From an uncultured Methanobrevibacter sp. (GTDB lineage: Archaea; Methanobacteriota; Methanobacteria; Methanobacteriales; Methanobacteriaceae), in assembly GCF_934746965.1 (NCBI RefSeq), contig NZ_CAKVFS010000004.1, positions 124,001 to 188,000 on the forward strand: a stretch of DNA of 64,000 nucleotides, written 5' to 3'. Under the pieces are notes generated by a model that was given only the letters and a program-made list of their open reading frames with translations, searched no databases and was not told the DNA's origin. The first letter of the stretch is position 1. Each line of letters begins with the position of its first letter. A program made the position numbers and the translations under genes. Positions 27,371 through 38,100 of the stretch are shown here, one piece after another.

Positions 27371-30300
27371 ATGAAATTTAACAAATTAATGGTTGTTCTG
27401 TTTATATCAATCTGTATCATGTTGTGTCTATCTAGTGTTAGTGCTACAGATTTTGATAATGAAACAACTGTTGAATGTCAGAATATTAATTTAGAATCGA
27501 TACAGATTAATGATGATTCTAATTGTATTTATGTTGATGGAAAAAATGGTAGTTATTACAGTGGTGGAACTTCTTGGAGTAATGCTACTAAAACATTGGA
27601 TTGGGCATTACATATAGCTAAAGAGAATAGTACTATTTATATTGCTAATGGAACGTATAGTGGTTCAGAAAATGTGAGAATTAATATAACTAAGTCTGTA
27701 ACTATTGTTGGATCTGGTAATACTGTATTTGATGGGTTAAATAAAAATTATTTATTCACTGTTTGTGATGGTGTAACTGTTAATATAGTTAATATAACTT
27801 TTATTAATGCATTTAAAAAATCTACGTCTATGGGTAGTCAATGTTATGAAAGTATGTATGGTGCAGCAATAGATGTTAAAAAAGCAACAGTTACTATTAC
27901 TAATTGTATATTTAGAAATAATCGTATTGAACAGACTAATGGTCTTAATAAAGCAAATTATGGTGGAGCGGTAAGTAATCAGGGAAATATGATTATTAGA
28001 AATTCCACATTTTATGGAAATTCCATGACCTCGGAAGGATATAGCTCAGCTCATGGAGCAGATGTTTATAATGGTGGGAATTTAACTATTTCTGATTCAT
28101 CATTTGAAAAATCATATGTTGGTGATTTTGCATTAGGTGGATCAATTTCTAATGAGGGTAATTTAATACTAAATAGAATTGTAATTTCTGATTGTGATTC
28201 TGCTCAACAAGTTAAAGGTTCAGCTTTTTATAATGGGGGAAATTGTACAATTATAAATTCAACCATTAAAAATTCTAAAGTAAATAGGGCTGTATTTAAT
28301 ACTCTTTATGGTGTTGTTTATAATGAAGGTAGTTTAATAGCTACTGGTTGTGTATTTGCAAATAATTCTGGAATAAAGGATAGTGGAATTCCAACTTACA
28401 AAGGAAGTGTTAATATTTACAATGTTGGTGATGTAAATTTAACTTACTGTGCATTTTTAGATAATAATCCGTTATCTGGAACATATGCGGATTTTTTTGA
28501 AGATGGTGGAGGAGAAATCTACTTGGATTATAATTGGTGGGGTTCTAATACAAATCCATTTAAAGCTTCTAAAATTAATGCAGATAAAATCAATTCATGG
28601 ATTACTTTAAATGTAAATCCTGATTATTTAGCATTAAATATTGATGATTCTGCTGATATAACTGCTAGTTGGAAATTAAGTGATGGTGGCTCATTAAATA
28701 TTGGATTATTCCCTCTTTTTAATGTTTCTTTTAATACATGGGTTAATGGAACTCAAAAAATAATAACAAAACAATTAGTTAATGGGTATGCTACTATTAA
28801 TTATAATTGGACTCAAAAGAAAGGAACATACATTGTTTTAGTTAGTGCTGGAGGGTTCACCAAAGAAGCAATTGTTGATGTAGGTAAACTTGTATCTAAT
28901 ATTAAAATAACTGTTGATGATATTAATTATACTCAAAACCTCACAATTAATATTGAAGTAACTGGTATAGGTTCACTTACTCCTCAAGGAAATGTTTCAG
29001 TTATTATTGATGGTAAAACATACACATTAAATTTAGTTAATGGTAAAGCAACATTTGTAATTCCGAAGTTGCTCGCTGGAAATTATACATTTAATGTTGT
29101 TTATAATGGGGATAAAGACTATTTCAGAGCATTTGCCAGTGAAAATGTAACTGTAAACAAATGTCGTATTTATTTAAACATTTCAACTCCTGAAATTAAA
29201 ATAGGAGAAACTGGAAAACTTATTACATTTATAATTCCTGATGGTGTTCAAATTTATGCTCGTTTATATGTTAATGGAGTTGTTAAAAGAATAATATCTT
29301 TGTATTCTGGAGAAACTACAATTATTCTTAAAAACTATGGTGTTGGAGTGTATAATATTACTGTTGAGACATTTGGAGATTCACTTCAAAATCAACTTTA
29401 TGAAATGGCTTCAGCTAGTTCAGTTTTTAAAGTAAGTAAGTATGATACAAATTTAACTGTTAATGTTAGTGATGTTAAATCTGGTGAAGATGCAGTAATT
29501 TCTATTAAAATAGATCCTAAAGATGTAATAGGTGAAGCAATACTTATTATTAATGGTCGTGAATCTAAAATATTTTTAAATGATGAAATAACGAATATCA
29601 CATTATCTGATTTATCCAGTGGAAAATATAATGTAACTGTAATTTATAAAGGAGATAGTAAATATGCTTCATCAAATGCATCAGCTTCATTTTCAGTTTT
29701 AAAAGAACAATGTAATTTGACAGTGGATATTGTTCAAAATGAAGATTTTACTGGTGTTATTACTGTAAAAACAAATCCAAATAATTGTACTGGAATTGTT
29801 GGAGTTTATGTAAATAATGTATTTTATCAATTAAATTTAATTAATGGTGTAGCTACTTGCAAAGTTAATTTCACAAGAGGAAATAACTATATTTATGTCT
29901 ATTATTCTGGAGATCGTTACTTTGATAATGCATCATGGAATACAACAATAGAAATCATGGATAAATGCATTTTAACTGGTGAAAATATTATCATGATAGA
30001 AGGAGATGGATCTAAGTATACTGTTCAAGTAACTGATTTACAAGAAAATCCTTTTACTTATGTTGATATTATTATGGAAATTAATGGTAAAACATACACT
30101 GTAACTACAAATAATGTAGGTAAAGCTTCTCTTCTTATTGATTTACCTGCAGGAAATTATACAATTTCTGTTACTTATAGTAAAACAACAATATATAATA
30201 ATATTACAGTTAAACCTTTAGATTTTAATTTAACAGTAGACAATGTACAATATGGTGAAGATGTAACTATTAAAGCTAATTTCAATGCTTTAATAAATGG

Positions 30301-32566
30301 AACAATTACTTTTGTAATTAAAAATCATCTTAATACAACTGTTAAAGTAATTCAAGGAAAAGCTAGCTATAAGTTTAATGGATTAGGATTGGGAAGTTAC
30401 ACAGTATATGCTATTTATAATAATAAATTAACAAAATCAGCTACATTTTCAGTTATTAAATCTACTCCTGTAATAAATGTAGATATTAAAGATGTTTTAG
30501 CAGGACAGGATGAAATAATCACAGCAACACTTCCAAAAGGTGCAACAGGAGAAATTATATTTGTTGTAGATGGTGTAATTTATACTAAAACACTTAATAA
30601 TGCAGTAGCTAGTGTTACAATTCAAGGATTAACATTAGGAAGCCATACTTTAAAAGTGATTTACAAAGGAGATAATAATTTCAATGAAAATACTTTTGAA
30701 ACTGTGTTTAATATTAAAAACTCTCTTTCAACAACCGTTCTTGATGTGAATAATACAATTTATGGTGATGATATAATTGTAATAGCTAGTATAACATCTG
30801 GAGCTACGGGTAATGTTACATTTATCATTGGAAACATGACTAAAACAGTCGAAATTATAAATGGGAAAGCAACAGCAATATTTAAAGGGTTAAATGCAGG
30901 AACTTATAAGGTTAAAGCTACTTATCTTGGAAACAGTGTTTATTCTAAGTCTGAAGATGAAAAATCATTTAATATTCTTAAAGCTCAATCAACTATTAAA
31001 ATTATTACAAGTGAGGTAGATTTTAATAAAAATATTAGAATCTGGGCAATTGTAAATGATGATGCAACTGGAACGGTTACTTTCAGAATTTTAGGTCTTT
31101 ATTCACCAAGAAACAGGACTATTGTTGATGGAAATGCATCTTGGCTTATTTCACCTTTATCTTCAGGTTCATATGTCGTCGTTGCAACCTATAATGGGGA
31201 TAATAATTATTTAAGTTCAAATGTTACTTATATTATAACTTTAAATCAAACAAGATCTATTCTTAATGTTAGTATTACTGCAACAGATAGCTATTCTGAT
31301 GTTTTAGTTGATGTGGTTCTTAAATTAGAAGATGGGACTCCAATTACAGGTAATGTAACTTTAAAAATTGAGGATAATTATTATAAAATCATTGTTAAAA
31401 ATGGTCTTGGATTTAGGAATTTAGGTAAGTTTCAGTTAGGTGATTATAATTTTGAAGCTACATTTAAAGGAAATGAAACAGTTTCTCGTAGTATTGCTGA
31501 AGGTAGTTTCAAAGTAGGAAATATTGATAGTAATGTTATTTTAATAGTGGATAATGTAACAATGATTTATCATGATGGATCTAAGGTTATAGCTATTTTA
31601 ACAGATAAAAACAATAATCCAATAGCTAATGCTGAAATTAGTTTTACTATTAATAATGTAACTTACAATCGTGTAACTAATAGTGAAGGTAAGGCTTTTT
31701 TAACTATTAATTTAGTTAGTGGAGTTTATGATGTTAGTGTTGCTTTTAATGGTATGGGAGAGTATACTCCAAACTATGCACATGCAAAAGTCACTGTTGA
31801 ACCTACTGTTAAAGGATTGGATATTGTTAAGATGTTTAGAAATGCAACACAATATTATGCAATATTTACAGATTCAAATGGAAATATTCTTAAAAATGTT
31901 GATGTTAAATTTAATATTAATGGTGTATTCTACACAAGAAAAACTAATGATCAAGGGGTAGCTAAGTTAAATATTAATTTAATTCCTGGAACTTTTATTA
32001 TTACAGCTATTAATACAGTTACTGGTGAAGAATCATCAAATTCTGTTAAAGTACTTCCATTATTTTATGGAAATAAAGATATTACTAAATATTATAGAAA
32101 TGGAACTCAATATTCTATAAGACTTTTAAATGAACAAGGAAAAGCTGTCGGTGAAGGTGAAATTGTAACTTTTAATATTAATGGCGTATTTTATAAACGT
32201 ACTACAAATGCTGATGGTGTAGCTACTTTGAATATTAATTTAAATCCAGGTAAATTTGTAATTACTGCTCAATATAGGGATTGCATGGTTTCAAATAATA
32301 TTAAGGTTTTACCAGTTTTATTAGCTAATGATTTAAATATGAAATATCATGATGGTAGTTCATTTAAAACTACTTTGCTTGATGGTCAAGGTAAGCCTTA
32401 TTCAAACCAACAAATAACTTTCAATGTTAATGGAGTCATGTATAATAGAATAACGGATGCTAAGGGTATAGCTAGTTTAAAGATTAATTTAATGGCTGGT
32501 AAATATATTATAACTTCAATGTATGGGGATTATGTTCCAATATCTAATACAATCAGTATTTATTAG
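27371..32566 (+). CDS. Adhesin-like surface protein, intact
   Basis: 1731 residues. Signal peptide ~1-26 (MKFNKLMVVLFISICIMLCL, cleavage after VSA). IYVDGKNGSYY opens a beta-helix of Asn-rich turns (~50-390) that closes at YNWWGSNTNPF. Then come about ten Ig-like repeats of 80-95 residues with VGDD/GEDA starts and KATYxGDxxYxxS ends (~510-1380). The C-terminal module of four repeats (~1388-1731) has the same order as in the other two adhesins. No membrane anchor or sortase motif is seen, so surface retention may rely on the C-terminal module. Many NxS/T sequons suggest heavy N-glycosylation. RBS GGAGGT is 11 nt before the ATG, and a 238-bp upstream gap gives it its own promoter. Full length with no frame break. 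Confidence 0.93.
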   Translation: MKFNKLMVVLFISICIMLCLSSVSATDFDNETTVECQNINLESIQINDDSNCIYVDGKNGSYYSGGTSWSNATKTLDWALHIAKENSTIYIANGTYSGSENVRINITKSVTIVGSGNTVFDGLNKNYLFTVCDGVTVNIVNITFINAFKKSTSMGSQCYESMYGAAIDVKKATVTITNCIFRNNRIEQTNGLNKANYGGAVSNQGNMIIRNSTFYGNSMTSEGYSSAHGADVYNGGNLTISDSSFEKSYVGDFALGGSISNEGNLILNRIVISDCDSAQQVKGSAFYNGGNCTIINSTIKNSKVNRAVFNTLYGVVYNEGSLIATGCVFANNSGIKDSGIPTYKGSVNIYNVGDVNLTYCAFLDNNPLSGTYADFFEDGGGEIYLDYNWWGSNTNPFKASKINADKINSWITLNVNPDYLALNIDDSADITASWKLSDGGSLNIGLFPLFNVSFNTWVNGTQKIITKQLVNGYATINYNWTQKKGTYIVLVSAGGFTKEAIVDVGKLVSNIKITVDDINYTQNLTINIEVTGIGSLTPQGNVSVIIDGKTYTLNLVNGKATFVIPKLLAGNYTFNVVYNGDKDYFRAFASENVTVNKCRIYLNISTPEIKIGETGKLITFIIPDGVQIYARLYVNGVVKRIISLYSGETTIILKNYGVGVYNITVETFGDSLQNQLYEMASASSVFKVSKYDTNLTVNVSDVKSGEDAVISIKIDPKDVIGEAILIINGRESKIFLNDEITNITLSDLSSGKYNVTVIYKGDSKYASSNASASFSVLKEQCNLTVDIVQNEDFTGVITVKTNPNNCTGIVGVYVNNVFYQLNLINGVATCKVNFTRGNNYIYVYYSGDRYFDNASWNTTIEIMDKCILTGENIIMIEGDGSKYTVQVTDLQENPFTYVDIIMEINGKTYTVTTNNVGKASLLIDLPAGNYTISVTYSKTTIYNNITVKPLDFNLTVDNVQYGEDVTIKANFNALINGTITFVIKNHLNTTVKVIQGKASYKFNGLGLGSYTVYAIYNNKLTKSATFSVIKSTPVINVDIKDVLAGQDEIITATLPKGATGEIIFVVDGVIYTKTLNNAVASVTIQGLTLGSHTLKVIYKGDNNFNENTFETVFNIKNSLSTTVLDVNNTIYGDDIIVIASITSGATGNVTFIIGNMTKTVEIINGKATAIFKGLNAGTYKVKATYLGNSVYSKSEDEKSFNILKAQSTIKIITSEVDFNKNIRIWAIVNDDATGTVTFRILGLYSPRNRTIVDGNASWLISPLSSGSYVVVATYNGDNNYLSSNVTYIITLNQTRSILNVSITATDSYSDVLVDVVLKLEDGTPITGNVTLKIEDNYYKIIVKNGLGFRNLGKFQLGDYNFEATFKGNETVSRSIAEGSFKVGNIDSNVILIVDNVTMIYHDGSKVIAILTDKNNNPIANAEISFTINNVTYNRVTNSEGKAFLTINLVSGVYDVSVAFNGMGEYTPNYAHAKVTVEPTVKGLDIVKMFRNATQYYAIFTDSNGNILKNVDVKFNINGVFYTRKTNDQGVAKLNINLIPGTFIITAINTVTGEESSNSVKVLPLFYGNKDITKYYRNGTQYSIRLLNEQGKAVGEGEIVTFNINGVFYKRTTNADGVATLNINLNPGKFVITAQYRDCMVSNNIKVLPVLLANDLNMKYHDGSSFKTTLLDGQGKPYSNQQITFNVNGVMYNRITDAKGIASLKINLMAGKYIITSMYGDYVPISNTISIY

Positions 32567-32600
32567 GAAGTTTTTAATTAAACTTCTTATTTTTTATTCT
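32567..32600 (+). terminator. Terminator of the intact adhesin
   Basis: GAAGTTT (32567-32573) pairs with AAACTTC (32580-32586) over a 6-nt loop, followed by a T-rich tract. It begins right after the stop codon. Confidence 0.75.
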
Positions 32601-32772
32601 TTACATCTACATATACTTATCCATTAATTCCTATTTTTTAACATACTTAGTTTTTAATTAATTTTACAATTATTTTCATGACATTTTTTCAATTTTTTGT
32701 TAAAATTATATTACATTATTTTAAGGAAATTGCTGAAAATATTTATTAATTTTTGAATCTAAATTTATAATT

Positions 32773-33183
32773 ATGATTTTTAAAATTAAAACAAAAGGAC
32801 ATAAAAATGTTTCTTCACATCACAAATCTACTTTTGAAATAACTAAAGACCCTGAAATTGGTCCAACAGCAGATTGTATTATTGGAGTAAATATGGATAA
32901 TTCAATGAATGATTTTAGTGATGATTTTAAGTCAAAAATAGCTAATAAAAATACAAAAATAACAGTTATATTAAGTACTGAAAATGGATATGATGAAATT
33001 ACCGGATTTGGCCATGAAAATTTAACTTTAAGCCATCCAACAGATATCGTTTGTAGAAAAAGTGATTATACATGTCCACGTACTTTAATGATAAATGCAA
33101 ATAAAGCAGCTTGTGACCTTGATGAAAAATTAGTAGATGATTTAAAAAATGAAAAAGTAATGGAAGTTATTATAAAAGTTTGA
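32773..33183 (+). CDS. DUF371 family protein
   Basis: 136 residues, the normal size of this archaeal family. Conserved-looking HKNVSSHHKSTFEIT start, GPTADCIIGV (~40), GFGHENLTLSHPTDIV (~77-92) and CPRTLMINANKAA (~101-113). Function unknown; cytoplasmic. No Shine-Dalgarno before the ATG, so it may be leaderless. It ends 1 bp before the convergent ABC ATPase gene, leaving no room for a separate terminator. Confidence 0.85.
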   Translation: MIFKIKTKGHKNVSSHHKSTFEITKDPEIGPTADCIIGVNMDNSMNDFSDDFKSKIANKNTKITVILSTENGYDEITGFGHENLTLSHPTDIVCRKSDYTCPRTLMINANKAACDLDEKLVDDLKNEKVMEVIIKV

Positions 33184-34299
33184 TTAATTTAACTTAATGT
33201 TTTTAAGTTGATCTTTACTTGCATTTTCAGCAGCTTTAAGATAAGCATCACAAACTTTATTTACTTCATCAAAAGCTACAACTTTACCTTTATTAATCCA
33301 CAATGCTTTATCACAAAGATTTCTAATCTGTTGAATTGAATGTGATACAAGTAAAACAGTAGTACCAGATCCCATTAATGATTTAATTTTATCATTACTT
33401 TTTTTCTGAAATTTAACATCTCCAACAGATAAAATTTCATCAATTATTAAAATATCAGGATTTACAACAGTAGCTATTGAAAAACCAAGTTTTGCAAGCA
33501 TACCTGAAGAATAATTTTTCACGGGAAAATTAATGAATTCTTGAAGCTCTGAAAACTCAACAATTTCATCATATTTTGATTTTAAGAAATCTTCAGTGTA
33601 TCCTAGAATCGCACCATTCAAATAAATATTGTCTCTTCCAGAGTAATTATAATCAAAACCAGCACCTAATGAGAGTAAAGGAGCTATTATTCCATTAGTA
33701 TGTACTTCTCCTTCATCACAGTCGTAAACTCCAGACACGATTTTAAGTAATGTACTTTTTCCAGCACCATTAAACCCAATTACACCAACTTTTTCTCCTT
33801 GATAAATTTTAAAAGAAACTTTGTCAAGAGCTTTAAATTTTTTACTTTTCTCTTTATTTCTTTTAATAGTACGAATTACATATTCTTTTAAGTTATCAAT
33901 TTTATCATTAGAAATTTTAAAGCTTAAAGAAACATCTTTAAGCTCAATTGCAATATTTTCCTGGTATTCTGGAACAAACTGTGAAATTAAATTATCAACA
34001 TCTTGATGTTCTTTTTCATAATTTTTATTTTCATCAATATTTGTTTTAATAGGAATTTCCTCTTTTTTATTTTCATCTAATTGAGGTTTTGAATTCACAG
34101 TTCTTGGTTCCATTGAAATATTAGGTATTTCATAGTTTTCTTGTGAATTAAAAATAATTTCTTTTGGTTGTTTTCTATGATTATCATTTTGATAATTTGG
34201 ATTATATTGAGTATTTTCCTGATTTCTAATTTGATTATTTCTAACTGAATTAGAATCTATATCAATGTTACTTTTAAATTTTAAATTCTTTTTTTTCAT
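33184..34299 (-). CDS. Polysaccharide/teichoic-acid-type ABC exporter ATPase (Wzt/TagH-like)
   Basis: 371 residues from ATG 34299 (AGGTTG upstream); a TTG 9 bp earlier is less likely. The nucleotide-binding domain covers ~125-360: Walker A GFNGAGKST (~179-187), signature NYSSGMLAKLGFS (~269-281), Walker B ILIIDEILSVGD (~290-301), H-loop VSHS. It powers export of a lipid-linked glycan with the permease encoded 13 bp upstream. Odd: the first ~115 residues are low-complexity, rich in Asn, Gln, Glu and Lys, and unlike the short N-termini of bacterial relatives. No C-terminal carbohydrate-binding domain is present, so recognition is TagH-like rather than O9a-Wzt-like. Confidence 0.92.
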   Translation of the reverse strand: MKKKNLKFKSNIDIDSNSVRNNQIRNQENTQYNPNYQNDNHRKQPKEIIFNSQENYEIPNISMEPRTVNSKPQLDENKKEEIPIKTNIDENKNYEKEHQDVDNLISQFVPEYQENIAIELKDVSLSFKISNDKIDNLKEYVIRTIKRNKEKSKKFKALDKVSFKIYQGEKVGVIGFNGAGKSTLLKIVSGVYDCDEGEVHTNGIIAPLLSLGAGFDYNYSGRDNIYLNGAILGYTEDFLKSKYDEIVEFSELQEFINFPVKNYSSGMLAKLGFSIATVVNPDILIIDEILSVGDVKFQKKSNDKIKSLMGSGTTVLLVSHSIQQIRNLCDKALWINKGKVVAFDEVNKVCDAYLKAAENASKDQLKNIKLN

Positions 34300-34312
34300 T
34301 ATAAACAACCTA

Positions 34313-35092
34313 TTATAATTCTAATGTAATTTTCTTTTGATATTTTGTAAATATTATAATTCCACTAATTAATACAATAAGGGAGAATAATCCAGTATTT
34401 ATAACACTCATAATGTTTGGTAATGTATGATACATTAAAATATCTCTAAATTGATCAATTAATAAGAATAATGGATTTAAATAAAGATATTGTCTTAATG
34501 CTTCTGGAATGATTTCAGCAGGGTAAAACAAAGCAGATGCATACATTAATAACATTGTGAAAATATTATAAAGATATTCAATATCTCTAAAGTAAGTACA
34601 TACAATAGATAATATTAATCCAATTCCCAATATCATTATGAATAATATTGCCATAGGAACAATAGCTGCTAAGGACATTAAAGTTAAAGGAAGTCCAGTT
34701 AAATACATTACAGCAACAAGTATTATTAACGAAATTATAAAATTAATAAACTCGGAACATACTCCTCCAAAAGCAAAAATATATCTTGGAACAAATATTC
34801 TTTTTAAAATACCACTATTACTTTTAATAGAATTCATAGCTATTTTTGTCCCTGAACTAAAAAAGTCAAATAAACAACGTCCTGTTAAGAAATAAACAGG
34901 ATAATTTGCTATATTTCCGGAAAATATTGTTGAAAAAATAGCAGTTAATAAAAGCATAGTTAATAATGGATTGATAAAACTCCATAAAATTCCAAGTATT
35001 GAATCTTTATATTTAGCTGTGAAATTTTTTTTAACTAATTGCTTAAGTAGAAAATGCTCACTAGTATTTTTTTTAATCATTTCTTTAAACAT
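34313..35092 (-). CDS. ABC-2 type polysaccharide export permease (Wzm/TagG-like)
   Basis: 259 residues from the ATG at 35092; a GTG three codons upstream is possible, but its GTGTGA sequence looks like the ribosome site. Six hydrophobic segments; N-terminal KYKDSILGILWSFINPLLTM (~25-45) is the usual export-permease signature, and RDIEYLYNI with ALFYP matches the ABC-2 family. It pairs with the ATPase gene 13 bp downstream to move a lipid-linked glycopolymer across the membrane. It diverges from the first large glycosyltransferase, with about 90 bp between starts for two promoters. Confidence 0.93.
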   Translation of the reverse strand: MFKEMIKKNTSEHFLLKQLVKKNFTAKYKDSILGILWSFINPLLTMLLLTAIFSTIFSGNIANYPVYFLTGRCLFDFFSSGTKIAMNSIKSNSGILKRIFVPRYIFAFGGVCSEFINFIISLIILVAVMYLTGLPLTLMSLAAIVPMAILFIMILGIGLILSIVCTYFRDIEYLYNIFTMLLMYASALFYPAEIIPEALRQYLYLNPLFLLIDQFRDILMYHTLPNIMSVINTGLFSLIVLISGIIIFTKYQKKITLEL

Positions 35093-35183
35093 GATTTTCA
35101 CACAAAATATTTATAATTGTAATTAACATATATAGTTAAATATTATTTATTGTTGAATAATGTTATATAGGTTACTGATAATT

Positions 35184-38100
35184 ATGTCGAAGGTTAAGAT
35201 TTCTGTTATAGTTCCTGTGTTTAATGTTGAGGATTATTTGCATTGTTCTTTGGATAGTGTTTTGAATCAGTCATTAAGGGATATTGAAGTGATTTGTGTT
35301 GATGATGGGTCAACTGATGGTTCTTTAGGTATTTTGGAAGATTATGCTAGGAAAGATGAAAGAATCAAGATAATTTCTAAAGAAAATGAAGGTCAAGGAA
35401 CTGCACGTAATGTAGGAATTGATAATGCAAGGGGAGAATTCATTGCTTTTGTTGATTCTGATGATTTTATTGATAAAACTATGTTAGAAAAACTTTATAA
35501 TAAAGCTGTTAATCAAAATTTAGATTTAGTCATGTGTAAAGTTTCTTCATTTGATAATGTGACTCATGAAATTGATGATAATTTATGGTATTATTCACTT
35601 AAGTGTTTTAATGGTTTTAAAAAAGATATATTTAATAATAAGGATACAAAGAAATTCACTCATTTAATCTCAGTAACTCCATATAATAAATTATATAGAA
35701 ATTCTTTTATTCAGGAAAACAGTATCCGATTTCCAGATAAATATATTTTTGAAGATGAGGTCTTTTTTTATGAGGTTTATCTTAAAGCTAGGCGTATATC
35801 ATTAGTTAATGAGAATTTGTATTATTATAGGACAAATAGGGTGGGATCAACAGTTTCTAATGACTCTGATAAAGATTATAGTGATGTTATTCATATTTTT
35901 GGTTTGATTCGTGAGTTGTTGGTGGATACGGGTTATTTGGCTTTGTATAAAAAGCAGGTGTATAATCGTTTTATTCATCTTATTTTGTGGCGTTTTACCC
36001 AAACTGCACCAGTGTATCGTGAGAACTTTTTTAATTTGATGAAAAAAGATTTTAACACAATACTAAACACAAATAATACTAGTAATGAGGTTACTTTGAG
36101 TGTGGATGATTTGGATTCTAAGATAAAATCAAGGGCTCTTAAGGTTTTAAATGCCAGTGATCTTGAGGAGTTTGAGGAGTCTGATTCATGTAAGATTTTT
36201 TCTATTGTTATGGCTGTTTATAATAATGAAGATTATTTGGTTGATGCTATTGATTCTTTGACGGTTCAGAGTTTTGGTTTTGAGCATAATGTGGAGCTTA
36301 TTATTGTGGATGATGGAAGTACGGATGATTCTCTTAAAGTAGCGCAGGAGTATCAAGTTAGGTATCCGGATAATATTAAAGTTTTGTCTAAAAAGAATGG
36401 TGGGCAGGCGAGTGCGCGTAATCTGGGTTTAAAGCATGTTCGTGGTTCTTTTGTGAATTTTATGGATAGTGATGATAAGTTGTCTCCAGGTACTCTTCAG
36501 GCGGTTTATGATTTCATATGCTGTAATGAGGATTCTGGTGTGGATGTTGTGTCTGTTCCGATTACTTTTTTTGATAATCAGGAAGGTTCGCATATTCTTA
36601 ATTATAAGTATAGTCGTGAAAGGGTGATTGATCTTTTAAGTGAGCCTAATTATCCTCAGCTTTCAGCTTCATCAGCTTTTGTACGTAGGTGTGCGATTAA
36701 AGGTTTGGAGTTTGATGAGTGTTTGGTTAATTCTGAGGATGCGGTGTTTATTAATAAGATTCTTGTTAATAATCCTAAGTTAGGTGTGGTTAAAAATAAT
36801 AATGCTAATTATTTGTATCGTAAGCGTTTTGATGAGTCTTCTACTATTGATAATTCTAAAAAAAAGAAAGGATTCTTCACAGATAGATTAAAATATTATT
36901 TCAAAGAACTTATAAACTATTCTATTAAAGAATGTGGGGAGGTTTTGGATTTTATTCAATATGTTTTAGTTTATGATATTCAATGGATGGTGAAAGTAGA
37001 AGATCTTGAATCAATTTTAAACAAAAATGAAATACAAGTATTTTGGAGGTATTTTATTGATGTTTTATCTTATTTGGATGAGGGTATTATAGGGTCTTAT
37101 AAGAAATTGGATGGTAATGTTCGTGATTTTTTATTGGCTATTAAGAAATCTGATTTAAATGAGTATACTATTAAAGATTTGGAAATGGATGATAGGTTAG
37201 GAATTCATAGGTTTTATATTGATATTGTTAATTTAAAAAATAATGGTTGTTTGTGTATTTCTGGTCTTTTAATGAGTAATTTTAATCCAGATGATATTAA
37301 GATAAAAGCATTATGTCAGGGTGAGGAGTTTATTGCAGAAAGGTTTGTTTATCCTACACGTAAACCTTTGAAGTTTTTATCAATTGAATTTAAATATCCT
37401 TATGATTTTGATTTGGAAATACCATTAGATATGGTTAGGGATGAGGAGTTGAAGATTTGTGCTTTGAATAGTGAGGGGTCTTTTGATTTGCCTATAACTT
37501 TTGAAAAGCATGCGAGATTGTCTTTTAGTAGTAATTACATGGTTAAAAATGATGATATTGTTGTTTTTAAGGATAATAGGTTTTATGTAAGTAGTTATTC
37601 ATTTTTTAAAATGTTGAAATTGGAGTATGCTTGTTTGATGAAGATATATCATGATAAAGGGCCTTATTTTACTTCTGCTTTGTGTTTTAGGTTGGTTTAT
37701 GTTTTGTTGTATCCTTTTTTAAGAAATAAGGAGATTTGGTTGTTTATGGATAGACGTACAGCAGCTGATGATAATGCTGAACATTTATTTAAATATGCAT
37801 CATCTATAAATGATAATGTTAAGAAGTATTTCACAGTTTCCGGGGATAGTAAGGATTATGGTCGTTTGAAGAGGGATTATGGTAATGTTTTACCTTTTTA
37901 TTCTGTGAAGCAGAGGTTGGTTTATTTGTTTGCAGATAAGATAATTTCTTCACATCCTGATGAGAATATTTTAAATCCTTTTTATGGTAAGAATGGTGAT
38001 TTGTATAGTGGTTTGATTACTTGTGATAAGTATTTTTTACAGCATGGTGTTACAAAGGATAATATTTCTAAATGGATTCGTAAATATGATAAGGATTTGT

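Noticed and set aside
31719..31961. Methionine/leucine-rich 80-residue frame in the intact adhesin
   Set aside because: Alternative-frame shadow of the C-terminal repeats.
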